This document shows positions 34,520 to 43,118 of a DNA stretch of 64,000 bases, piece by piece (position 1 is the first letter of the stretch; the number at the start of each line of letters is the position of its first letter). Both the position numbers and the translations under genes were made by a program. The stretch lies in assembly GCA_050330095.1 (NCBI GenBank), contig JBHJOC010000007.1:1-64000 (forward strand), read 5' to 3'. Under the pieces are notes generated by a model, which did not search any database, had not been told where the DNA came from, and worked only from the letters and a program-made list of their open reading frames with translations. This stretch comes from JBCBWG01 sp036804185 (lineage in GTDB: Bacteria > Pseudomonadota > Alphaproteobacteria > Rhizobiales > Hyphomicrobiaceae).

Positions 34520-36832
34520 TCAAACCTTGAGGGCTGGATGGCCCGCGGCACGAGCCGAATCTATGGCGGCGAGCACACGCGGCGGCGACATCGGCAACTG
34601 CTCGAAGCGCAGCCCCGTGGCATCGCGTACGGCGTTGGCGACCGTCGCCATTGGCGGAACGATTGGGGTTTCGCCGATCCCGCGCACGCCGTAAGGATGG
34701 CGTGGGTTCGGCACCTCAACGATGATCGTATCGATCATCGGCAGGTCGGATGCGACGGGGATGCGATAGTCAAGGAAGCCGGCGTTCTGGAGCTTTCCGT
34801 CCGGGCCGTAGATATATTCCTCGTTGAGCGCCCAGCCGATGCCCTGCGCTGCGCCGCCCTGGAACTGCCCCTCAACGTACGAGGGGTGGATCGCTCGGCC
34901 AGCATCCTGGATCGCCGTGTAGCGGACGACGGAGACCCGCCCGGTCTCGGGATCGACTTCGACGTCCGCAAGGTGCACCCCGAAGGACGGCGCCGCACCC
35001 TGAGCGTTGATCTGGGCAACACCGGTGATCGGCCCGCCCGTCTTGCCAGCCAGACGTCCGATCTGGGCAAGTGACATCGGCTCGTGCTGTCCTGCGTTCG
35101 GGCCCGCGGGTCGGATCATGCCGTCCTCGAACTCGACCGCATCTTCGGGGATGTCCCAAAGCTTGGCCGCGCGCGCGCAGGCTTGTTTGATGACCGACCG
35201 TGCGGCTTCAACGGTCGCCATGCCACTCGAGAATGTGGACCGCGACCCGCCGGTGAGGAAGTTGTACCCGAGCGACGCCGTATCCGCGATGATCGGCCGG
35301 ATCTTGTGATAGTCGACACCGAGTTCTTCAGCCGCCATCATGCACAGCGAGGCACGCAGACCGCCGATGTCTGGGGTGCCGGCAACCAGTGTGAACGTTC
35401 CGTCCTCGTTCAACGACAGGTTGACGCTTGTCTCGCCACCGATGTTGAACCAGAAGCCGGCCGCAACCCCGCGGCCCTGGTTCTTGCCCAGCGGCGCGTT
35501 CCAGTGGTCAGAGCTGCGGGCTGCTTCAAGGCACTCGATCAGGCCGACCGGGCCGAATTTCGGGCCATAGGCTGCCTTTGTGCCCTCTTTGGCCGCGTTC
35601 TTGAGCCGCAACGCGATCGGGCAGATACCGATCTCGCGGGCAAGCTCGTCAATCACGCTCTCGACGGCAAACTCTGAGATCGGTCCACCGGGTGCCCGAT
35701 AGGCTGCGACTTTGGGCCGGTTGGTGACGATGTCGTAGCCGTACGAGTGCACGTTCTCGAGGTCGTAGGGTGCAAACGCGCACATCGCGCCGGGGCCGAC
35801 GGGTGAACCCTGGAATGCGCCGGCCTGGTAGAAAAGTTCAGCCTCACCGGCGGTGATGCGGCCATTCTTTTTGGCGCCGATCTTGACGCGAACGTGCGCG
35901 CCCGAAGTCGGGCCCGACGCTCTGAACACCTCTTCCCGCGTCATGACCATCTTGACGGGGCGGCCGGCCTTTTTCGAGAGCGCGAGCGCGACAGGCTCAA
36001 GGTAGACGACGGTCTTGCCACCGAAACCGCCGCCGATTTCGGTCGCGTTGACTTTCAGCTTCGAGATGTCCCAGCCGAGCAGGCGCGCGCAGTGGGCCCG
36101 CACGATCCATTGGCCCTGGGTCGTCACCCACAACTCGGCCACGCCATCAGCCGAGACACTCGCGACACATGCGTGTGGTTCGATGTAGCCCTGGTGAACG
36201 GGCTTCGTATCGAAGCTGCGCTCGATGATGATGTCCGCGTCGGCGAATCCTTTGGCGACATCGCCGATGGCGAAGTCGACTTTCTTGGCGATGTTCGACG
36301 GCTGCTCTGGTTTCGGCTCGACACCGGCTGTGAACATATCATCGAACAGGAGCGGTGCACCCGGTTTGATTGCATCCAGCACCTCGATCACGTGCGGCAG
36401 CACCTCGTACTCGACCTCGATCAGCTTCAGCGCCGCCTTGGCGATCGCCGGCGTGGTGGCTGCGACGGCCGCAACAGCGTGCCCCTCGTAAAGGACCTTC
36501 TCGCGCGCCATCACATTGCGAACAACGTCTCGGTAGTTCACCAGCATTTCGCCAGCGGGCACGAACTCGCTTGCCTGATCGAGGAAGTCGTCGCGGGTGA
36601 CCACCGCCTTGACGCCGGGGAGGGCCTCGGCCTTGGACGTGTCGATCCGAACAAGTCGCGCGTGCGCGTGCGGCGAGCGCAAAACCTTGCCGTGAATCTG
36701 GTTGGCGACATTGATGTCGGCGCCGAACTTCGCCTTTCCGGTGACCTTATCGACACCATCCGGGCGGACCGGTCTGGTGCCAATCCAGTTGAATTCAGGC
36801 CCGACAGGGGGATTGCCAACTTTTTCCTGCAT
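34520..36832 (-). CDS. Molybdenum hydroxylase large subunit (xanthine dehydrogenase family)
   Basis: The molybdopterin-cytosine-dinucleotide-binding catalytic subunit, 770 residues. It has the entry motif RPDGVDKVTGKAKFGADI, the cofactor loop EIGGGFGGKT, and the conserved C-terminal glutamate in RGIGETPIVPP that attacks the substrate as general base. The active-site loop reads AYRAPGGP (about residue 377), neither AYXCSFR of true CO dehydrogenase form I nor AYRGAGR of form II, so this is not a CODH by that mark. Substrate unknown: aromatic or N-heterocyclic compounds or aldehydes are possible. Start at 36832 gives a 4-base gap to the small subunit stop. Confidence 0.93.
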   Translation of the reverse strand: MQEKVGNPPVGPEFNWIGTRPVRPDGVDKVTGKAKFGADINVANQIHGKVLRSPHAHARLVRIDTSKAEALPGVKAVVTRDDFLDQASEFVPAGEMLVNYRDVVRNVMAREKVLYEGHAVAAVAATTPAIAKAALKLIEVEYEVLPHVIEVLDAIKPGAPLLFDDMFTAGVEPKPEQPSNIAKKVDFAIGDVAKGFADADIIIERSFDTKPVHQGYIEPHACVASVSADGVAELWVTTQGQWIVRAHCARLLGWDISKLKVNATEIGGGFGGKTVVYLEPVALALSKKAGRPVKMVMTREEVFRASGPTSGAHVRVKIGAKKNGRITAGEAELFYQAGAFQGSPVGPGAMCAFAPYDLENVHSYGYDIVTNRPKVAAYRAPGGPISEFAVESVIDELAREIGICPIALRLKNAAKEGTKAAYGPKFGPVGLIECLEAARSSDHWNAPLGKNQGRGVAAGFWFNIGGETSVNLSLNEDGTFTLVAGTPDIGGLRASLCMMAAEELGVDYHKIRPIIADTASLGYNFLTGGSRSTFSSGMATVEAARSVIKQACARAAKLWDIPEDAVEFEDGMIRPAGPNAGQHEPMSLAQIGRLAGKTGGPITGVAQINAQGAAPSFGVHLADVEVDPETGRVSVVRYTAIQDAGRAIHPSYVEGQFQGGAAQGIGWALNEEYIYGPDGKLQNAGFLDYRIPVASDLPMIDTIIVEVPNPRHPYGVRGIGETPIVPPMATVANAVRDATGLRFEQLPMSPPRVLAAIDSARAAGHPALKV

Positions 36833-36836
36833 CGGT

Positions 36837-37337
36837 TCAGGCTCCCATCTCAGAACGCAATTGCGGTTCTTGGCGCATCTCGGCAGCAGCATCCATTACG
36901 GCACGCACGATCTTGTCGTAACCTGTGCACCGACAGAGGTTGCCGGCAAGCCAGTAGCGCACCTCCGTTTCGGTCGGGTTGGGGTTCTTTGCGAGCAAGG
37001 CCTTCCCCGCGACGAGGAAGCCCGGCGTGCAAATCCCGCATTGTAGCGCGGCGTGCTCGAGAAACTTACGTTGCAGCGGATGCAACGCGTCGCCCTCCGC
37101 CATCCCCTCGATCGTCTCGACGTCAGAGCCATTCGCCTCAGCCCCGAGAACAAGGCAGGCGCAGACAAGACGCCCGTCGACCAGGACCGAGCAGGCTCCG
37201 CAGTCGCCGGTGCCACAGCCCTCTTTCGTGCCTGTGAGATCAAGTTCGTCCCGCAGCACGTCGAGCAAGGTCTGGCTCGGGTCAACAAGGACCTCGACCG
37301 GGTCTCCGTTGACGTTGAATGAGACATGCATTTTCAT
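36837..37337 (-). CDS. Molybdenum hydroxylase (2Fe-2S) small subunit
   Basis: A 166-residue electron-transfer subunit with two iron-sulphur clusters. The plant-ferredoxin-type site is EGCGTGDCGACSV with a further cysteine in VCAC, and the second site is QCGICTPG with NLCRCTGY. It passes electrons from the molybdenum centre to the FAD subunit. GGAGGAA lies about 8 bases upstream of ATG 37337; a second ATG is at 37331. It sits between the FAD and large subunit genes, all co-directional. Confidence 0.95.
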   Translation of the reverse strand: MKMHVSFNVNGDPVEVLVDPSQTLLDVLRDELDLTGTKEGCGTGDCGACSVLVDGRLVCACLVLGAEANGSDVETIEGMAEGDALHPLQRKFLEHAALQCGICTPGFLVAGKALLAKNPNPTETEVRYWLAGNLCRCTGYDKIVRAVMDAAAEMRQEPQLRSEMGA

Positions 37338-37431
37338 TTGGACTGTTCCTCCAGGCTCGCGCACCGCCTGCGTTTGGCAAATGCGGGCGCCTGACATCAT
37401 CATGTTGCTTGGGTTGCGCGTCCGTCCGTTT

Positions 37432-38289
37432 TCAGCTGCCAGCGCGATCGTAGGCGAGTTCGGCGACGCGGCGTGCCAGAACGCCTGCGACTTGAACGCG
37501 GAACTGTCGCGTGCCGCGCTTGTCGTCGATGGGCCGGCAGGCCGCACGCGCTGCTGCGTCCAAGGCGGCAAGCGCCTCCTCGTCGAGTGATGTCCCGATG
37601 ATCGCGTCCGCGGCTGCTGGCACGAGCAGTGGCCGCTCGGCAACGGCGCCGAGCGCGACGCGGGCGTCCGCGATCGTGCCGTCCGGGGCGACGATCACGT
37701 TCACCCCACAGCCGACGACCGCGATGTCCATCTCGGTTCGCGGAATGAACCGCTGATAGGCGTCGCCAGAGCGATGCGGACGCGCTGGGAAGCGAAACGA
37801 CACGATGAATTCATCAGGGCCGATCGAAAGTTTGCGCGGCCCAACCATGACGTCCTCGACGCGAACCTGTCGCAAGCCCTGGCGGCTTGCAACGTTTGCG
37901 GTCGCGCCAGCGGCGATCATCGCCGGCACGCTGTCTGCGGCTGGGGAGCCGTTGCATAGATTTCCGCCGAGTGACGCCCGCCCCATGATCTGGGTCGATC
38001 CAATGAGCCACGCGGCCTCTGCCACACCCGGCCAAGCGGCTGCAAAACCTTCGTGCTCGTTCAGTTCCGCTGCAGACACCGCCGCCCCGACGACGAAGCC
38101 GTCGGCCGTCTCAACGATCGAGCGCGTCTCGTCGATCTTCTTGATGTCGACGACGAGATCGGGCTCGATCATGTCCGTGCGAAGCTGGACGAGCAGGTCG
38201 GTTCCGCCGGCAAGGATCTTGGTCGAGCCCTCGCTCGAGCCAAGCAGCGCGATCGCAGCGTCGAGCGATCGAGGCGCTTCATAACGCAT
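37432..38289 (-). CDS. Molybdenum hydroxylase FAD-binding medium subunit
   Basis: A 285-residue FAD subunit of the CoxM type. FAD binding is shown by ILAGGTDLLVQLRTD and ASLGGNLCNGSPAADSVPA. It starts MRYEAPRSLDAAIALL, the usual beginning. AGAGGAAC lies before ATG 38289. It is the first gene of the operon, followed by the 2Fe-2S and molybdenum subunits; maturation genes (CoxF or XdhC type) are not in the window. Divergent from an Ada-like gene. Confidence 0.94.
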   Translation of the reverse strand: MRYEAPRSLDAAIALLGSSEGSTKILAGGTDLLVQLRTDMIEPDLVVDIKKIDETRSIVETADGFVVGAAVSAAELNEHEGFAAAWPGVAEAAWLIGSTQIMGRASLGGNLCNGSPAADSVPAMIAAGATANVASRQGLRQVRVEDVMVGPRKLSIGPDEFIVSFRFPARPHRSGDAYQRFIPRTEMDIAVVGCGVNVIVAPDGTIADARVALGAVAERPLLVPAAADAIIGTSLDEEALAALDAAARAACRPIDDKRGTRQFRVQVAGVLARRVAELAYDRAGS

Positions 38290-38514
38290 GGGCGTTCCTC
38301 TGATGAGCTGTGTTTTTTGGACTGGGATGACCCAATCAACCACATCCGTCGTCGTGTTCCAAGGCCGCTCTCAGCCGAGCTTGCATTTAACGCGCATTGG
38401 AGACGCTGCACGCTGAGGCACATATGCCGCGTGATGCAAGTTTCGGGTCGCCTGCGCGGAACGGTCTGGGGTAGGTCTCGCGGCTATGCTCAGTCGAAAC
38501 GCGGAGGTCTGGCG

Positions 38515-39459
38515 ATGCGCGACGAACATCGGATTTCAGCCGCTCAGGTTCGCGCTACGGACGGCCCAGACGGTTCGAAGCCGGATCTGTCTCAGCCAGA
38601 CGGGTCCCGGCAAAGCGACTACGAAATTGTCAGGTCCGCGATCCGCTTCCTGTCCGAGACCAGTGACCAGCAGCCGGATCTTGACCGTCTAGCCTCCCAT
38701 GTCGGCCTCTCACCATCGCAATGCCAGAAGGTGTTCAAACGCTGGTGTGGCTTGTCACCCAAAGAGTTTCTGCAGGCCATCACCATCGACAGGGCACGCG
38801 AGCTGTTGCGCGGATCGGCGAGCCTTCTTGATTGCGCGATGGATGTCGGTCTGTCCGGGACAGGGCGCCTGCATGACCTTTTTCTGGATCACGAGGCCAT
38901 GACGCCCGGTGAGTACAAGCGTGGGGGCGCCGGACTCGTACTGGCCTACGGCTTTCACCGGACGCCGTTCGGCGACGCCATGGTCACCGCAACCCGCCGT
39001 GGACTTGCAGGGCTCGCGTTTGTGGACGAGGACGCGGGCCAGACACGCACTGAAGTAATGGCAGATATGCAGGCGCGATGGCCGCTGGCAGAGTTTGTTC
39101 CTGACGACGAGCAGGCCCGGTCACTTGCGCGCCGCATTTTTGATCCGGCCTGCTGGCAACCCGGCCAGCCGATCAGGATCGTGATGATCGGTACGGATTT
39201 CGAGGTTCGGGTCTGGGAAACGCTGTTGCGAATCCCGATGGGCCGCGCAGTCAGCTATGCTGACATTGCCCGCCACATCGGCAAGCCAACCGCCGCGCGC
39301 GCGGTTGGTTCTGCCGTCGGTCGAAATCCAATATCGTTCGTTGTGCCGTGTCACAGGGTTTTGCGCGGTGACGGTTCGCTCGGCGGTTATCATTGGGGCC
39401 TGACCCGCAAACGGGCGATGATCGGGTGGGAGATCGGGAAGGTCAGTGCGGCACCCTGA
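38515..39459 (+). CDS. Ada-like methylated-DNA-protein-cysteine methyltransferase with AraC domain
   Basis: A 314-residue repair protein. Residues 35-140 form an AraC-type helix-turn-helix domain (DYEIVRSAIRFLSET; HVGLSPSQCQKVFKRWCGLS). The second half is the O6-methylguanine transferase domain with the acceptor cysteine in ISFVVPCHRVLR and the RAVGSAVGRNP recognition helix. Unlike E. coli Ada it lacks the N-terminal zinc domain that takes methyl groups from phosphotriesters and converts Ada to an activator. GGAGG at 38503-38507 sets the start. Confidence 0.93.
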   Translation: MRDEHRISAAQVRATDGPDGSKPDLSQPDGSRQSDYEIVRSAIRFLSETSDQQPDLDRLASHVGLSPSQCQKVFKRWCGLSPKEFLQAITIDRARELLRGSASLLDCAMDVGLSGTGRLHDLFLDHEAMTPGEYKRGGAGLVLAYGFHRTPFGDAMVTATRRGLAGLAFVDEDAGQTRTEVMADMQARWPLAEFVPDDEQARSLARRIFDPACWQPGQPIRIVMIGTDFEVRVWETLLRIPMGRAVSYADIARHIGKPTAARAVGSAVGRNPISFVVPCHRVLRGDGSLGGYHWGLTRKRAMIGWEIGKVSAAP

Positions 39460-39682
39460 TCACGCAGCGATGCGTGCAGAATGGCGCACGGTCATCAGGG
39501 CATCAACGCATGCGCGCGCATTCACGGGCGCGAGCCGTCCACTGCCATCATGGTCCGTGCGCCCACTCCCGCGTTGACGTTCCGGCGTGGACGCGCGAAC
39601 GGAGGCGACAGCGGCACGAATCTATAGTCGAGGTTCGCATCAATGCAGCGCGTTGCAGCCGCATTTGAGGAGATGTTGGGTG

Positions 39683-40297
39683 ATGGCCGATGTTCATGTG
39701 CACCGCGCAGACTTGCCGGACGGCCTGAGCTTTGGTGCGGTCGCCGCGATTGATACCGAGACGCTTGGGCTCAGGCCGCACCGGGACAGGCTGTGCCTCG
39801 TGCAGCTGTCGGCCGGCGATGGAACCGTTCATCTGGTTCAGATCGGACGCGGGCAGAAGACCGCGCCCAATCTCGCCGCACTGCTCGCCGACCCTTCAGT
39901 CACGAAGCTGTTTCATTTCGCGCGGTTCGACGTGGCAGTGCTCTGTCACGCCTTCGGCGTTTTGCCGGCGCCGATCTATTGCACCAAGATCGCGTCGAAG
40001 CTGGTGCGGACCTACACCGACCGGCATGGGCTGAAGGACTTGTGCTCCGAGTTGATCGGCGTCGATCTGTCCAAGCAGCAGCAGAGTTCGGATTGGGCGT
40101 CTGACGAACTGACGCCGCAACAGATCGCTTATGCGGCCTCGGACGTGCTCTATCTGCACGCCCTGCGTGAGAAGCTCGACGTCATGCTCGCGCGCGATGG
40201 GCGAGCGGAGCTGGCCGACGCTGCATTCTCGTTCGTCCCGACTCGGGCCGCTCTCGATCTTGCTGGCTTCGACGACCTGGACATCTTTGCGCACTGA
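39683..40297 (+). CDS. rnd: Ribonuclease D-type 3'-5' exonuclease
   Basis: A 204-residue exonuclease with only the DEDD nuclease domain: AAIDTETLGLRPHRD (motif I), FHFARFDVAVLCHAF (motif II), and YAASDVLYLHALREKL (motif III with its tyrosine). It lacks the HRDC domains of full-length RNase D (about 375 residues), which is typical of the short alphaproteobacterial version next to the lpt genes. It likely trims tRNA or other RNA 3' ends. GTG-ATG context at 39681 supports the start at 39683. Confidence 0.9.
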   Translation: MADVHVHRADLPDGLSFGAVAAIDTETLGLRPHRDRLCLVQLSAGDGTVHLVQIGRGQKTAPNLAALLADPSVTKLFHFARFDVAVLCHAFGVLPAPIYCTKIASKLVRTYTDRHGLKDLCSELIGVDLSKQQQSSDWASDELTPQQIAYAASDVLYLHALREKLDVMLARDGRAELADAAFSFVPTRAALDLAGFDDLDIFAH

Positions 40298-40614
40298 GGG
40301 CCTCGGCTAACCCCCGCTGTCCGTCCTTCGTCTGTCACCCGCGTCAGATGCCGGCACGAACTACGGAAAGCGGGTATGGGTGGCTTCTTGTTGGTTGCTT
40401 CTGGCCGTAATCTGGCCGCCGTGATCTGGGTGGAGTGGGCGTAGGGCGCGTGCGCTGCGTCTTCGCCTTGCCTGCAGGTGCCTGCGGAACCGACGTCATT
40501 GTGGCTTCGGCTGGTGATTGTGCTCGGTGACTTTCAACCTGGCGCACGTGAATTGGCACCGGGCGGACGTGATGGCATTATCGCGCGCTGTCGAGACCCG
40601 AGCTGAGAATTCCG
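40298..40614. other. Intergenic region with a degenerate repeat copy
   Basis: Between rnd and the lptC-lptA fusion. A 59-base degenerate copy of the dispersed repeat head (40315-40373) lies just after rnd. A minus-strand Pro/Arg-rich frame at 40344-40559 overlaps it and looks spurious. The rest should contain the lpt promoter. Confidence 0.55.
40315..40373 (+). repeat. Dispersed intergenic repeat, degenerate head copy C
   Basis: The arms TCCGTCCTTCGT (40320-40331) and ACGAACTACGGA (40356-40367) match, with two changes each side of pairing, the perfect 12-base inverted arms of copy B (45859-45870 and 45895-45906). The 24-base spacer is also alike (GTCAGATGCC versus GTCAGACGCC). The tail seen in copies A and B is absent. 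Confidence 0.65.
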
Positions 40615-42852
40615 TTGGATCAGATCGTTGCCAGATCGTCGCATGGACCGGTTAAGCGCTCGGCTCACCGATCGCACGACCCGTTGCGCGCGCCGAAGGG
40701 CCCGGTCGATGCCTCTGAGCGAAAGCGCGCCTATGAGCGTGCAGCAGTCAACACGCGCGCCGTACGCATTCTGCGGGTTGTTTTCCCACTGCTCGCTGTC
40801 GGCCTCGTGTTGCTGTATCCGCTGTTCTCGCAGCAGCGCGGACTGCAATTCGCCGAGTTCGGTCCAGCGGCCGCCGACGGCCAGGCGCAGGGCCAGGACG
40901 AGCGCCAGCGTGGACGCTTGACGTTCGATAGCACCGCATTGTCGTTGTCTGGCGCAGGGATGTCGAACCCACGCTATGAGGGCTTCAACGCCGACGGCAG
41001 CCGCTACACTGTGAGAGCGGCCCGTGCAACCACCGCAATGCGACCCGGCCAACCGATCGCGCTCGAGACGATCCGCGGTGAGCTGACCGATGCTGCCCAG
41101 AATGTCACCCACCTCGCCGCCACACGCGGGGTGTTCGAGCAGCAGAGCGGCATTCTCGAGTTGGTCGAAGGCATCGAGATCGACCGTGCCGACGGCTTGA
41201 AGGCGCGGCTTGCGACAGCCAAGATCAATACCAAGCTCCGCACCATCGTATCGAGCGAGCCGGTGGCCGTGGAAATGCCGTCCGGTAAGGTCACGGGCCG
41301 TACGCTGTCGATCGACCAGAAATCCCGCGTTGCCGTGTTCGGCGATGGTGTTGATGCGCTGTTTCAGGACAACAGTGCGCCCGTGACGTCAGCTGCACAG
41401 CCCGATGCAGCAGGCGCAGTGCGGGAGGGCCTGCGCGCATCGCCAGGATCCGAAGGTGCCCAGACCAGAGACACGACCCGCACGGCGCAGCGCCTCCAAC
41501 TCGGCATCGGGCCTGCTGCGGGAGCTTCGCGCGGTCCCATCCGCGTTACGTCGCAGACGCTAACCATCCACGAGACTGAAAATCGCGCCGTATTCGATCG
41601 GAATGTCAGAGCGATGCAGGGGGATATGGTGATGCAGGCGGCGAGCCTCGCAGTCGCATTCGACCGGCGGGACAACGTCGACACTGGAGGTGCGGCCGGT
41701 ACACCGCAGTCCCGCCCAAGCGCTCCGCAGTCGGTTGGCGCAGCGGGCGGAGCGCTCCGCACTGTCACGGCGACGGGTGGCGTGATCATCACTCAGGGGT
41801 CGCAAGAGCTACGTGCTCCGGACGCGCATTTCGATCTGTCGACCGAGACCGGCGCGATGACCGGGGGCGTTGCCATGACTGGGCGTGGCGGCCAAACCGC
41901 ACGTGGGCAGCGCCTTGATTTCGATCAGAAGACACAACGCGCCGTTCTCACAGGCGATGTCGAGCTGCGCCAGGGTGGGAGCACGGCGACGGGGGCTCGC
42001 CTCGAACTTGATGAAACGGCTCAGAGCGCCAGGCTCAGCGGTCGCGTCAAGGTCGTCCAAGGCGACAACGTGCTGAGCGGCGAACTCCTGATTGCGGATC
42101 AGGCGTCCAATCGCGCCTCATTGACCGGCGACGGCGCCGGTAACAACCGGATCGCGGCGAGCTTCAAGCGCCAAGCGCCATCGGATAGCACCAAACCGCG
42201 GGAACGACCGGCGGCGGCACCCGCGGCGCGCACAGGCCCTCAGGGATTTGAGTTCGAGACTGATCCCGACGCCCCAATCCTCATTGATGCTGCGCGCCTC
42301 GACATCGACGACACGCGCAAGACTGCAACATTTTCAGGCGACGTGAACGCGCGTCAGGGGCGGTTCACGATCGTTGCACAGCGTTTGGTCGGGACCTACA
42401 CGGGCAGCTCAGGGATGCTGCAGGCAAATCCGGGTGATACCGGAACGCAGACTGCGCCACGAACCGCCGCGCCGACCGAACTGCGCGAAATCGTCGCGAC
42501 GGGCTCCGTGCGGGTCACGTCAGCGAATGGTCAGACGGCGACCGGTGACCGTGCGGTGTTCGATGTTCGCGCCGACACCGTGACGCTCACCGGAAATGTG
42601 ACACTCACCCAAGGGCGAAACGTGATCCGTGGGTCAGCACTTACGGTCGACATGAAGACCGGCGTGAGCCGGATCGACATGACCGCAGGTTCTGGCCGAT
42701 CGAATGCAACGTTTTTCATAGATGACCTGCAGAACGCAGCCCGCGAACGCAAGCCCGGGGCAACCGCGTCGCCGCCGGCTGCCCAGCGTCCGCCGAGGCC
42801 GACTGCGCCGGGTGCGTCCAGCGGTTGGGCGCCGACGACTGAAAATCGATAA
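40615..42852 (+). CDS. LPS transport protein, fused LptC-LptA-LptA
   Basis: A 745-residue protein in the place of separate lptC and lptA genes. It has a basic cytoplasmic start, one helix (RILRVVFPLLAVGLVLLYPL, residues 51-70), an LptC-like beta-jellyroll domain (about 85-250, with NPRYEGFNADGSRYTVRA) and then two OstA/LptA-like regions (about 308-505 and 550-690; e.g. ATGGVIITQGSQELRAPD and ATGSVRVTSANGQTATGD), linked by Pro/Ala-rich stretches. LptC and LptA build the periplasmic bridge that carries LPS from LptBFG to LptD. The TTG start at 40615 has weak support; TTG at 40684 is another choice. lptB follows. Confidence 0.85.
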   Translation: MDQIVARSSHGPVKRSAHRSHDPLRAPKGPVDASERKRAYERAAVNTRAVRILRVVFPLLAVGLVLLYPLFSQQRGLQFAEFGPAAADGQAQGQDERQRGRLTFDSTALSLSGAGMSNPRYEGFNADGSRYTVRAARATTAMRPGQPIALETIRGELTDAAQNVTHLAATRGVFEQQSGILELVEGIEIDRADGLKARLATAKINTKLRTIVSSEPVAVEMPSGKVTGRTLSIDQKSRVAVFGDGVDALFQDNSAPVTSAAQPDAAGAVREGLRASPGSEGAQTRDTTRTAQRLQLGIGPAAGASRGPIRVTSQTLTIHETENRAVFDRNVRAMQGDMVMQAASLAVAFDRRDNVDTGGAAGTPQSRPSAPQSVGAAGGALRTVTATGGVIITQGSQELRAPDAHFDLSTETGAMTGGVAMTGRGGQTARGQRLDFDQKTQRAVLTGDVELRQGGSTATGARLELDETAQSARLSGRVKVVQGDNVLSGELLIADQASNRASLTGDGAGNNRIAASFKRQAPSDSTKPRERPAAAPAARTGPQGFEFETDPDAPILIDAARLDIDDTRKTATFSGDVNARQGRFTIVAQRLVGTYTGSSGMLQANPGDTGTQTAPRTAAPTELREIVATGSVRVTSANGQTATGDRAVFDVRADTVTLTGNVTLTQGRNVIRGSALTVDMKTGVSRIDMTAGSGRSNATFFIDDLQNAARERKPGATASPPAAQRPPRPTAPGASSGWAPTTENR

Positions 42853-43118
42853 CCCGCATCGGCGGTCGAGTGGCGTTGACGACAGGCGTTCGGGCCTGCA
42901 TCGACGTAAGGATCAACTTGGGCGCGACGCCACACGAGCACGTTGTCTCCCGCTTGCGCCCATGATGTGGTCCAGGTCGTGTGCTTCAAACTTGGAGAAA
43001 GAGCCGGGCGCTGCGGCTGGCCGCACGTCGGAGCCGGTGATGGGCTGCGGTGCATGACGTGAACGCTACAGCGGAGTTTATGCGCGGCGTCTGACGCCGA
43101 GTTTGATCGGAGAGGCAT

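Noticed and set aside
35894..37237. 447-residue plus-strand frame
   Set aside because: Antisense to the molybdenum hydroxylase subunits.
34520..38289. Aerobic CO dehydrogenase
   Set aside because: Subunit order is Cox-like, but the active-site loop lacks the AYXCSFR or AYRGAGR signatures.
40344..40559. Pro/Arg-rich minus-strand frame between rnd and the lptC-lptA fusion
   Set aside because: Overlaps the repeat and has no ribosome site or recognisable pattern.
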